In this document: positions 1-10,055 of the stretch, in pieces
Numbering within the stretch: position 1 is the stretch's first letter
Layout: every line of letters begins with the position of its first letter
NCBI GenBank assembly: GCA_963920705.1
Contig: OY987237.1
Location: forward strand, 13,980,601-14,044,600
Direction of reading: 5' to 3'
From: Odiellus spinosus
Lineage: Eukaryota > Arthropoda > Arachnida > Opiliones > Phalangiidae
DNA length: 64,000 nt
Position numbers and translations under genes: made by a program
Notes under the pieces: model-generated
What the model saw: the letters and a program-made list of their open reading frames with translations, nothing else
What the model was told of the DNA's origin: nothing
Databases searched by the model: none

Positions 1-811
1 TCAATTAGCAACAACAACAAGTTGATGTCTCGGGCAACGCAATATTTCAATTCAACTTTAACCACCTTAGTCAGCAATTCTACTGGAAGAAGCAGTAAAA
101 TTTCGCGGCTATTTTTCGACAGCAGAACTTGCTGCGTAAATGATGGTACCATGGTATTAGTAAATTCAGTCATATTTAATCTAACACCGAGATTGTGAAG
201 AGTCATAATGGCTTTGAGGCACATTTTGGGTTCCAGGTTGCTTATTTCGCGAGGGTCGAACAATTTGACAACCGCGACTTTGCATTCCTCAATCAGATCG
301 TTGATGAACATCATATCGGCGCATTTGTAAACGTCGCTGATGTTATCCAAAGTGAAATTCAATTCGCGACCGTACACGAAATCGATGACGATTTTAAATC
401 CTTCGACGGGAATCGCTTTTAAGACGATTTTTTTACGATCACTTTCACTCTCCTGAAAGTTTCCAGAAAACATAGCGTGGAAATAATCGCTTTTGGCTTT
501 GAGAATGGGTCTATGAGCGGGAAAACATTGGTCTTCAATTTGGATAATGACGTCGCAAAAGGTACCGGTTTTTTGGTCCTCCCGAAAACTGTCCATAATA
601 GAGTCCGAAAACTTTATTCTCTTCATGATTTCTTTACCCTTATCGTCTGTCGGGTAAATGTAGGTGGCTTCCACGTCATTGCAAATTTTTCGTTTGTTAT
701 TATTTGAAGGTTCTTTAATGGGCGAAGCGCTGTCTCGATTAGATTCTACTGTATTGTCCGAGAAGGTCGATTCCACGCCGAATAGCATCCATGACAATAA
801 GTTCTTCCAAT
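1..811 (-). CDS. BTB-domain protein 1, large exon (partial, runs off left edge)
   Basis: The minus strand is open from an acceptor (TTTTCAG at 812-818) to the window edge, about 270 codons. After a polar leader (SPIKEPSNNNKRK) comes a BTB/POZ domain with the usual order of motifs: FREDQKTGTFCDV, FPAHRPILKAKSDYFHAMF, VEGFKIVIDFVYGREL, then YKCADMMFINDLIEEC leading into a BACK-like helical region. BTB domains dimerise, and many BTB-BACK proteins are substrate adaptors for Cullin-3 ubiquitin ligases; that role is inferred here from family only. The acceptor leaves two bases of a split codon, as in the two downstream paralogues. The C-terminal half and stop lie beyond base 1, and I found no convincing first exon within 812-1550. 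Confidence 0.85.
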
Positions 812-1547
812 CTGAAAACCAATTAAAAGTTTAAGTTTAAGTTTAACATTCGCGTTATATTAAATAAAATGATTACCTAAACATTATCAGACACTAATTA
901 CTAGTTTTAAAACGATATTGTTCGCCCAAGACAAATTTAATGGTTCTTTATCAGTTACACCACGCAGAAACCAGCACAACCATATACAGTGTAAAATTTG
1001 GTTTCTTCTCAAAATTAAGCTATTTTCGAGAATCGAATACAAATGATTAATAAAATGAAGAGATCTTAAACAATTTATATAACGAAAAGTTATTAAATTT
1101 TTTATATAATAAAAGTTATTTAAAATTTAAACGACAGAAATCGGACCAGGAGTATCAATGACAAAAGCCGCGTTCATACTAGACCTTAGAATCGATTTAA
1201 ACCGTTTCGCTGGAGTTATGTGAACAAGACCTGTAAGGCCCAAGGACCCTAGCTCTTTTAAATTCATATTGGAAAAAAAAATCATAAGTTTAGGGTTTTT
1301 TTAGTCAGAAATAAGAATTTTGAACCGTTTGAAAGAGGAATTTCGCAATTGAAAATCACAGAATTTCAAATCTTTTGAGAATACCTGTAAATTACCGCGT
1401 AACTTAACAATTTTCAGTTTTGAACCGATTATGGCAACGATAAGAAAAAATGGTCACAAACATATTTCACGTCCAAGAAAGTGAGTTTTTATTGTTGACA
1501 AGTATGATTTCTAAAGCTCTTAACGCGAATTTGGCAAATTTCTTTGT
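812..1547. other. intergenic or intronic spacer, BTB-1 to BTB-2
   Basis: This AT-rich stretch has no recognised gene. A very short Met-starting stretch ending near 967 could splice in phase to BTB-1, but it has no independent support. Confidence 0.5.
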
Positions 1548-1553
1548 TTTATT
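1548..1553 (-). other. AATAAA polyadenylation signal of BTB-2
   Basis: AATAAA on the minus strand lies about 16 bases after the BTB-2 stop (1569-1571), a compact 3' end like that of BTB-3. Confidence 0.7.
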
Positions 1554-1568
1554 GGAAGGGATTGAATT

Positions 1569-3538
1569 TTAAGATTCCAACAAGTACAAGAAATTATCTT
1601 TCGTATTGATTTCGATTTCCGGTAAGACGCTAACTGGTTTAAAATTCGCCAGCTCTTTCAGTAAGAACAAGACTAGATAACCTTTCTGAGCGGCTAATAT
1701 GAGATCTCCTCGCGAAGTTGAACAAACGGCGTGCATACTACCTTCAACGTCTTTGATACCATCGGGATTAAGCATGAATCGTTTCATACGCCGAAAAGGT
1801 TTATTATTCATGGTTTTAGTATCAAAATGAACTCCGTCTAAAAGGGCGCGACTGGGATTAAAGGGACCGTAAACGTGCAAACATTTTTCAGGGTCTTCTT
1901 CGTCCGAGTTTATCGTCGAAAACATGGGGTTGTTCTTTAACGAACCGTAAAGATAGCTAGCCGAAAAATCATAAGCCTCCATAATGACCGAATTATCTTC
2001 TATCAAACGATACTTGCGAACTACTTCGGTACTTTCGTAAGGATAAGCCATATTACTACGACCGGGATAACGAGGGACAGTCACGACGTATATGTCGGAT
2101 TTAGTCGCTACCATCGTCGCTCGGACGTCCCAAATAAGGGCAGTATGCTTATTTACTAAAGGGTGTCTTTGCGACGACTCGACGTCGCATACTTCCTTGA
2201 ACACCCGCGCTTCTACCTTCCCCGTTTCGAACCCCTTTACTTCGTAAATAACGAAATAAGTAGCTGGACAAGCGTCTTTCGCCGTATCTTCAGGGATGAA
2301 GATTCTATTACTCATTTGATCACCCGTGACAAACATTCGTTCCCCGTGGCTACAAGCTAAAAATACCTTATGGAAATCAGCGAAAACTCCTTTAAGCGAA
2401 GGGCTATGATTGACGAATTGCCAACTATCTAATTGAATAGTGAAGAAGTTAGTCTTGTTAAGCAAAACTAAAAAGTTTCCCACTTTAATCATATGTCTTA
2501 TTTTGACCGTTGAACCTAATTGAAAGGTTCGAGACTCCCAAGCGTTAACCGTATCGTCGCAAACGTTAATGGTAATCGAACCGGAATGACTTTGTCTCAA
2601 TATATAAACTTTCCAAGGGACAATGTGGGAACACCCAATTGAATTTGGGATAACCGCGTCAAAACTATTCTTCATGACGTTTTCGTCTACAAACTGGGGG
2701 AATTTTTTAGCCAAGTTTAGGATTTTGTTCTCAAAATCTCGACACGCTTTTATCGAAACTTGACTGAAATTAATAGAGGCAATAAAATCCTCTAAATAAC
2801 TAAGCCTGTCTTGAGGTTGGTGAATGACGGAGAAATACATGTCTAGAAACTTTAGAGTATTGGTTTGTCCAGCCACGTCAAATTTCTTTTCTTGTTTGAT
2901 ATAATCAAGTAACAGAACCGGACTCATAGAGAGTAAGGCGTCCTGACAATCAGTCTCGCTGGCTTTTTTCCTAAAAGCGACAATGAGGCTTTTGGCTGTA
3001 TCTTCCAAATTCAATCTCTTAACGACGCGGTAAAATCTGGAAAACTTCTCGACCGAGACCTTGTTAAAGGGATCCTTAGAGAAATTTCCAAGATACGACT
3101 TAAAATGAAGCCGGATTTTTTCTTGACATTCCTCCATCAAAGATTGCATGAGAAACATTTCGGCGGCTTTAAAAATCGGTTCGTAGTATTCAAATTTAAA
3201 ATTCATTTTCTGACCATAAGCGTAGTCTAGAACGTGGCCAAATACGTCTTTCGTTACACCCTTAATCTCAATCAAGTCTTTGTCCCGTTCGCTAAATTTA
3301 CTAGTGAACATAGCTTCGAAATAGGGGCTACCGGCTTTCAATACACCTTTATGAGCGAAAAATCTTTCTCCACCAACTTTCAGGACAATATCGCAGAGTA
3401 TTCCATTTTTCCGATCTTCTTGTAGTTTTTTCATAACTTCGGCGCATCTCTTGGAAATTAAATTAGCAAAGTTTGGGTCCTTTTCGTTCTTAGAATTAAT
3501 TTCCTTCGTCAATTTCCGTCTCTTGTGGTAACAGTGTT
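1569..3538 (-). CDS. BTB-domain (kelch-like) protein 2, main exon
   Basis: One open exon of about 655 codons, from an acceptor (TTTTTAAG) just above 3538 to TAA at 1569-1571. Near the N-terminus is a BTB domain (LQEDRKNGILCDIVLKVGG, FFAHKGVLKAGSPYFEAMF, VFGHVLDYAYG, IFKAAEMFLMQSLMEEC). A BACK-like helical region and a long C-terminal part follow. In the C-terminal part I see no clear kelch motif, although the beta-rich pattern would fit a degenerate propeller. No ATG opens this exon: the frame runs back through the acceptor (HCYHKRRKLTKEIN), so translation starts in an upstream exon. It is a paralogue of BTB-1 and BTB-3 in the same orientation. A Cullin-3 adaptor role is a family-level guess. 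Confidence 0.88.
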
Positions 3539-3615
3539 CTTAAAAACCAAATTTAAACAGTTATCGTTAAATTGAGATTTAATTACAAGAAAATGAAAGT
3601 GTAATAGCAGCTTAC

Positions 3616-3681
3616 CGCTGGGTTTCTCGCTACCCGTAGAGCTAGGAGAACTAAGGATACATTCCAAGTCAGACAACGAAT
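3616..3681 (-). CDS. BTB-2 upstream exon (66 nt)
   Basis: A 66-base segment sits between an acceptor (ATATTTCAG above 3681) and a donor (GTAAGC at 3610-3615). It reads DSLSDLECILSSPSSTGSE with open ends. Both junctions have the same phase (two bases in, one base out), so it joins in frame to the exon at 3538 and could also be skipped without a frameshift. It has no Met, so at least one more 5' exon is needed. Confidence 0.7.
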
Positions 3682-4118
3682 CTGAAATATCATTTCAGTA
3701 TTATTCGTCCCGTGATTAATTAACAGCGGCAAGTAACGAAGTCGCGAGAGTGGGAGCGGCTGTCGTCTCAGATACAGGGTGTTATGGGCTATAAGTTAAA
3801 ATTGATTACTTAATTTGAGTCGAAAAGTCAGTTTTTTTTCTATCGATTAACAGAAAAAATATCGAGTAATGGTTCGATAGACGAATATTGGTATTTCAGA
3901 ACGAAAAAAAAAAAAAAAAAAAGGTTGATTTTGCTTACACGTGATACGAAAATATTGGTTTTTCTGAATGAAATAATATTTAAAAGGTCAGTTATTGCTT
4001 CCTGGAATCCGGAAAAAAAATTCAAATTCGTAAAAATGACAGAACACCTGCACCCAACCTAATGCAGCATTAATATTCGCGCGGGCTTAATTATGGCTTG
4101 ATTGGCGCGCGTCAAATA
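3682..4118. other. non-coding spacer with poly-A run and half element
   Basis: It contains a long A run near 3905-3922. A lone TACAGGGTGTT end near 3773 matches the ends of the palindrome at 4121-4259 and has no partner, so it is probably a decayed half copy. No Met-bearing exon for BTB-2 was found here. Confidence 0.45.
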
Positions 4119-4120
4119 TA

Positions 4121-4259
4121 CAGGGTGTTTTGAAAATGGTGGTAGGACCGAGCTACAGTGGGTTCTATGGGTCATTTTAAGACGAAAATGTTCTATGACG
4201 TTTTCTCGTTCATAGAACCCAATGCAGCTCGGTCCTACCACCATTTTTGAAACACCCTG
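4121..4259. mobile_element. palindromic MITE flanked by TA, mariner-like
   Basis: This 139-bp near-perfect inverted repeat begins CAGGGTGTTT and ends AAACACCCTG. It is flanked on both sides by TA (4119-4120 and 4260-4261), the duplication made by Tc1/mariner-type transposases. The arms match over roughly 48 bases (including GGTGGTAGGACCGAGCT) with few differences. It has no coding capacity. It lies between the BTB-2 and BTB-3 coding exons. Confidence 0.75.
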
Positions 4260-4261
4260 TA

Positions 4262-4774
4262 TTTCGAATTTTATAATTTAATTTAATTCCTATGAAAATG
4301 GAGTTTCGACTTATCTGGCAACTTTGTGTAGCATAAATTAACGAGAGTATAAAGCTGCTCTGAATATTTTAACATTCCGAATTGATTAAAAATAACGTAT
4401 TACTCATTTTCAGTTAAGAAGCATAACAGCATATTTTTACTGTTGCAGTAATTTTTTATGACAAATTTTAAGTTCTTTTTTAACGATTACTCAAATTTTC
4501 ATTTGAGTTCATGAAAAATCTGCGAAAGCCTTACGTACATTATTATATTCCGTTTAAGCTTAATATTAATTTATAATTTTTTACTAGCGGAATAACGATA
4601 AATTTATAATAAATGTATCACATTCTCCCTTTAATTTCAACCCAAAATGCGCTTCCCTTAGCATAATGTATATTATTGATTCGAAATAAATTGGACAACT
4701 TTCTTTAATAACTTTTCTTTTTAAACAAAAATACAATATTTGTGTAGCATTAATACTAGTTTAATTAATATATC
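4262..4774. other. AT-rich spacer downstream of BTB-3
   Basis: I see no gene or repeat that I recognise in this stretch. Confidence 0.4.
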
Positions 4775-4780
4775 TTTATT
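4775..4780 (-). other. AATAAA polyadenylation signal of BTB-3
   Basis: AATAAA on the minus strand lies about 28 bases after the BTB-3 stop (TGA at 4808-4810). Confidence 0.7.
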
Positions 4781-4807
4781 AAATATCACTAGTACGGCGT
4801 ATCACGT

Positions 4808-6984
4808 TCAAGAGGAGGGTCGCGTGAAAACAACGCAATCTTCTAAACTCCAATCTTTCGTAGACGGATAGGATTCCGGAAATTTTGGCAACTGTTTGAG
4901 AAACTTGAATTTTTCAAGGCTTTCCATACTAAAGAGCATAAAGTTATTATTCTGAGCAACGAGAAGAGCGTGCGTCTTTTTGACTCGACAACTTCCGACG
5001 AGAGTGCCCTTGACCATTCCGACCCATTCTTGATCCTTGTTTTCCACTTCTTCAAAAATCTTGGTTTTAACTGTGGCTCTGGCTCTATGATCTTCGTTGT
5101 CCAGCTTTATACTGATACCGGAAAACAAGGAATCTCGTTGGTCGATAAGAAAAACTTTTTCATTGTCGACGTAGTGTAGAATCATTCGGTTATTGACGTA
5201 TCGAATAGATTTCATATAAACATGATGAAGACCATCGTAAGGGTAGATTTGCGATAACTTGTGTTTATGAACTAACAATAATCCGGAAGAAGATCGCGGG
5301 TCTCGAGCCGTAACGTAAAAAGTTTCACCAACAACGGAAACGGCGAAAGGATGTCTGATTTGGAAATAGTTATCAAGATTGAAGTAAAACAACGGAATGA
5401 GGATTGGTTTAGATTTGTAATATTGAAAAGCGTTGACAGTCAATGCGGGTTCCATTCGTTTTTTAAAAGTGGATCTTCCAGCAATTATTATTTGCGTTTT
5501 TTGGGCGCAAGCGTCGAATCCGTCTCGGAATCGGTTTAAAACGCAAGCTTTCTTCTGATGCAATGATCTTTCCGGGTTCTTAACATTTATAACGTAGAGA
5601 CTATCCTGACCAAGGAGGACTAGATGATTACTTTGTTCGACAAAAACGCATTGATGAACTTCCATTTCAATTTTATAAGTGCGACAAAACCAGGAAAATT
5701 TTCCACTCGAATCTTCCTGGTATATTCGAACGTCGCCGCGTAGCGTTAAAGGTTCTTGAAAAAAAAGTAAAACATCTAAGTTGATATTGACTTTATTGGA
5801 AGCGAGATCTTCATCAATTTTCTGAAATTCTTTTTTAATTTCGTCGACATCTTCGGGGGAAGAATGAATCGAGACTAAAAGTTCAACTTCTTTTTTAAAG
5901 CTATCAAAAGTCTTTGGATCGATGAGTTGTATTTTGAGCAATCCTAATATATCTTTCAAATAAAGTAATCTATCTTCCGGATTTTTTCTAAACCATTCGA
6001 GTAAAAACATGATCTTGTCAGTTTCTTTCTTCAAATCGTATTTACTCGAACATTTAAGCAAATGTAACAGGACCGTCGGACTCATGTTTAAAATATCTTC
6101 GTGATTAGGATTTGTTTCGAGTCTTTTCATTAAGCCTTTAATAACTTTATCGTTGAAAGATTTCATCTCCATGATTTCTCCCAGTTCCAAAATCTTAGCA
6201 GTTTCTTCGAGTGGTAATTCGTCTCGGACTTCGAACGAATAAGCGCTTTGATTCCACATATTCTCTAGCTGCTTTCTACATTCTTCGATCAAATCATCAA
6301 CGCAAAGCATTTCCGCCGCCATATAAACTCTCTCAAAATCATCCAACTTCAATTTAATAGGAGTTCCGTAAGCAAAATCAACAATTGTTTGAAAATCCTC
6401 TTTCGTTACGCTGCCGATTTTTATCCTTTTTTCTTCTCTTTCGTTGAATTGGGAAGTAAACATGGCTGAGAAATACGAACTGCTCGCTTTAAGAACTATC
6501 TTATGAACGGGAAAATCACGTCCATCTACTTCTAAAATGACGTCGCATAGTAATCCACATTTTTGATCTTCAGCCAACTTGGCCATGATTTTTTCGAATC
6601 TATTATGCTTTCGGCACCTTACGTCATCAGGGATAGGCTGCGCTCGATTTAAAACAGTCGTCAAAGATTCGATGGATTTGCGATCATCTCCGTTAAACAT
6701 TTGTTTCTTTATCGCGTCCATGTACAAAAGATCTTCCATTCCTAACACATCTCCAAACTCATCTCCAACGTTAAAAAAGTCATCTTCATCATCGAAATCA
6801 TCGTCATAATCATAGCCGTAGTCTTCGTCATCGTAATCCTCATCCTCCGAATCATCTTCGTCATCAAAATTTCTAACATATTCCGGAGGCAGATAATTTC
6901 TAGCTACCGCAGATTTTGGAAGATCGTCGAATAACCACGAAACTGAAGCTTTAGACGACGAAGTAGCGGCTTCAGCGCCCAAGC
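4808..6984 (-). CDS. BTB-domain (kelch-like) protein 3, main exon
   Basis: One large exon of about 724 codons from an acceptor (TTTTTTAG above 6984) to TGA at 4808-4810. In order it has a Ser/Ala-rich start (GAEAATSSSKASVSWLF), a highly acidic Asp/Glu/Tyr tract over roughly residues 40-75, a BTB domain (LAEDQKCGLLCDVILEVDG, FPVHKIVLKASSSYFSAMF, DFQTIVDFAYGTPI, VYMAAEMLCVDDLIEEC), a BACK-like region, and a long beta-rich C-terminus without a kelch signature I can recognise. The frame enters through the acceptor, and the first two bases complete a codon begun by the exon at 8110-8245. The acidic tract is absent from the recovered parts of BTB-1 and BTB-2. Confidence 0.88.
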
Positions 6985-8109
6985 CTAAAAAACAAGATGA
7001 TACGGAATTAAAATAAGAGAGAAGAACTTTCGAGGGAAGGTTCTGTATTCGTTAATCGCTTCCAGTTATATAAATTTAAAACAAATTACGTACTTATATT
7101 TCAAAAGGAGGTTAGAAGCTCTCACTTTTACACGTAACGTAATTTGAGAAAGAATTACATCGACTATCAGTACCGTGTCATTATAGCCAAAAATAGTTCT
7201 TCTCCCCAATTTTAATTTATATCTTCTTGCTCGCGCTACAAAATAACATTCAACTTTCATAATATTCTTCTAAATTATTTTCAACGATGCCAGACATTGT
7301 TTTCTTTTCTTTTTCTTCAACTTCCTCAATAGATTAGGGTTACTATAAGGCTACGTTATGTTTTAGTTAATAACTGGTCAATAATCAATTGCGATTAAGC
7401 GTCATTATCAGTATTAGCTTTTACGCTAACTTAACATATCATTTAAGCAAGTGGAGGGTCTGTTAGCTTCTCCACTACACAGCAGATAACCAAAGGTTAG
7501 CGGGGCTTATAAGCGTATCAGGTTTCATCGCTTCCTACCTTTGGCAAGCCTTTTTTGGTGCGCAGAAGTAAGAGACTTTCACAGAAATCCGCCACTTGCT
7601 TTAATTCACCTTTTACTATTATCTTCCCAAAATAATTGAGAATAGTATTAATTCCTTAACAATTTGTTCCTTGAAAGTTCTCCATTCACTCAAGATGATA
7701 TCAATGCTTATCAGAGTTCTTAAAATTGTTTTATAATACTAGAAAAATGGGCAATGAGAAGAATAACAGCTGCAGCCTAACCATATAAAGCAGGAATATA
7801 ACGGGTTTAAAGAACTTATTCTGCAAAACTGACTATTCCCCCTTCAATTCTATATTCAATGATAAGCCCTATAGACGTTAATTATAATTATCGCTACTTA
7901 TCAATTTGTTATTATGGTACGAACTGATCAGCAAACAGGGTAATCTCACAACATTTTTTTTTTTTTTTGGATTTGAGGTGCATCCACCATTATTCACACT
8001 TGCCAAAAATTTAAACTGGTATCCCACTTATTTTCTCTATATTTGTTGAAAGAATGTAACCCTTACGTAGCAAACTTATTTATATAACAACTGTTAATCT
8101 TTAAATTAC
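6985..8109 (-). other. BTB-3 intron (about 1.1 kb)
   Basis: The sequence between donor GTAATT (8104-8109) and acceptor TTTTTTAG (ending at 6985) is AT-rich, with no transposon I can recognise. Confidence 0.55.
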
Positions 8110-8245
8110 CTAAATTTTTATCCATTGATACGTTGGCCTCATTCAATTTCCTAGCTTGGTCTTCATCAATAATGTCCATTTCAGCTTCCGCTCCTGCAGG
8201 ATTGGGGTTTGAAGAATCAGCGTCTCCACTACTTGCGCTACTCAT
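8110..8245 (-). CDS. BTB-3 first coding exon (possible shared leader)
   Basis: ATG at 8243-8245 opens 45 codons (MSSASSGDADSSNPNP..., then an acidic stretch EMDIIDEDQ) plus one base, ending at donor GTAATT. The phase fits the BTB-3 main exon (Gly across the junction). It equally fits the BTB-1 exon at 811 and the small BTB-2 exon at 3681. Upstream of the ATG a pyrimidine tract and AG (8255-8256) suggest a 5' UTR intron, the exon then being 8110-8254. The joining is inferred from phase, position and strand. Confidence 0.65.
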
Positions 8246-8255
8246 ACCGCTGTAC

Positions 8256-9848
8256 TAAAAAAAAAATGACAATACTTTAATTGTATTAAAGGAAACTGGA
8301 TTTAATCTTTCAGCAGAAGTATGGCATTTATATTAATATTAATGTATACAGCCTTCTAGAAGTTACAAACGTGAATTTCTAACAATGCCACTACCAGTCT
8401 GAAAACTTTAAGCCTTGGCTAACACCAGCTATAATTCTACGTGCATACTTTAGTTTAAGTTACTTAAAATCGTTAATCCTTAACATTAGCAAATTGAATT
8501 AGGGACTATATTCACCTTATTTTTCGTTACACCTAATAATTAAACTCTGCAAAAAACTGTCAATTTCTTAAACGGAAAATACAACGCACGAGAAGAGTGG
8601 TTGACTCGGAGGTTTCTTTCAATGATGTCTTCAGGTTCAGAATCGTGTTCACCTTGAGACCTTGACCATTAAAAATGAATTCTGGAAATCAGAGTAGTTC
8701 AGTTCTGATACAGGGGCTCTTGATTGCTAATCGCAAGATGAAATGAAAGAAATTGAGCGCCGTGAGAATGTGTGCTCGAAAGCAAATTTCATCATATTTT
8801 ACCAAAATTCCGACTGCTAAAATGTTTTACCTGTGGAAAAAAACATTTTTTCATACGGATAACACCTTAGCAGACGACGTATTTGTCACAAATATTTCTA
8901 GGCCTGATCATGACAACAGCCCCCCTGGTGGGAAGAATTATTTATTTTGAAGGGAATTTTAAATTACATGAAACATGTTACAAACTTACAATCCACGTCA
9001 AAACTAATTTTGATAAGTTTTGATGCTTTTATTGTATATAAATTATGATTTATTTATTCACAGAGATAATATAAACAAATACAAACCTTCACCAAGGACA
9101 CTAAAGTCGATTACTTTCTTCTCGTTTATGACTGTTTATATACACTTTAATACAAACATTAGAACTCTATTTTCGACAAAATGTTGCATTTTTCATTTCG
9201 AAAACACACGTTTAACAGAAATCATTATATATAAAAACATTAGTTCCGATAACAAAATAATATATTGACATAAACGTAAAATTGAAGACGAGCAAAAGTA
9301 GAAAAACAAAAACTTTCAGGGATAAACAAAATATAACCAGTTCTTTGTTTCTTTTTGCAATTGTGACAGAATATTTCGCTATAATCAATAGATAGCTATA
9401 ATTATCACAGTAGTTATTTGAGGGTGTGGGTGGGGCTTGGCACTTCAAACACTTGAGCAAAAATTAAACGTTGAAATTTTCAAAATTGTGAAGAAACAAT
9501 ATTTTCTTTCGAATTATTCAAAAAGGCTTAACACGAAATATTTAAAAAACTACACAAAGATAAAGCAGTCATGATTTTTTGGATTTTTTCCATTTTGGTT
9601 TTGACTAAGATTATTTTTTGTTAACTTTTTCTCAAAATATGAAAGAGAACGCGTATTTGGTAAATGATCACAGTCGCAAACTTTGAGATCGTCGACTAAT
9701 TATTCGACACTGTTTTTTTGTCATTTTGGAGTGCGCCAGGAAAAGGCTTATGTATTCGAAACACAGTTTTGGTCAAGAAGTAAAACGTTGATTTGTAGTT
9801 TTTTAAGTATACTTCTACATTTTCTTAAGCCTATGCCTAAAGGATTAA
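8256..9848. other. intergenic spacer between BTB cluster and Polo kinase
   Basis: Holds the presumed upstream region of the BTB cluster and the 3' region of the Polo gene. I found no convincing coding exon, and no AATAAA close to the Polo stop on the minus strand. Confidence 0.4.
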
Positions 9849-10055
9849 CTATTCTTCCCCTTCTAGTTCGGAAAACTCGTTGAGTACGGAAAGAGCGTAT
9901 TGCATTCTCGTTCGAATACTCAATTCGCAACCGTGTTTGCTAACGTCATCTAACGAGAAGGTTGTCGAATGTCTCTCCTCGTTAATGTAGGTCACGAGTC
10001 CTTCAGACTTTTCACAACTCAAAACAATCTTTGTGTGATCTTTGAAAAAGTTAAT
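9849..10055 (-). CDS. PLK1: Polo kinase last exon (polo box 2 end and stop)
   Basis: Starts after acceptor TTTTTTAAG. Reads [19 protein letters not shown] through to [11 protein letters not shown] and TAG at 9849-9851, 68 residues. FFKDHTK matches human FFQDHTK, which holds the His538 and Lys540 phosphate pincer. The human Ser/Arg/Lys-rich tail is replaced by a short acidic end. Confidence 0.93.
   Translation of the reverse strand: MNFFKDHTKIVLSCEKSEGLVTYINEERHSTTFSLDDVSKHGCELSIRTRMQYALSVLNEFSELEGEE

Noticed and set aside
195-707. Plus-strand open frames
   Set aside because: They are antisense shadows of the BTB-1 exon, which has a clear domain on the minus strand.
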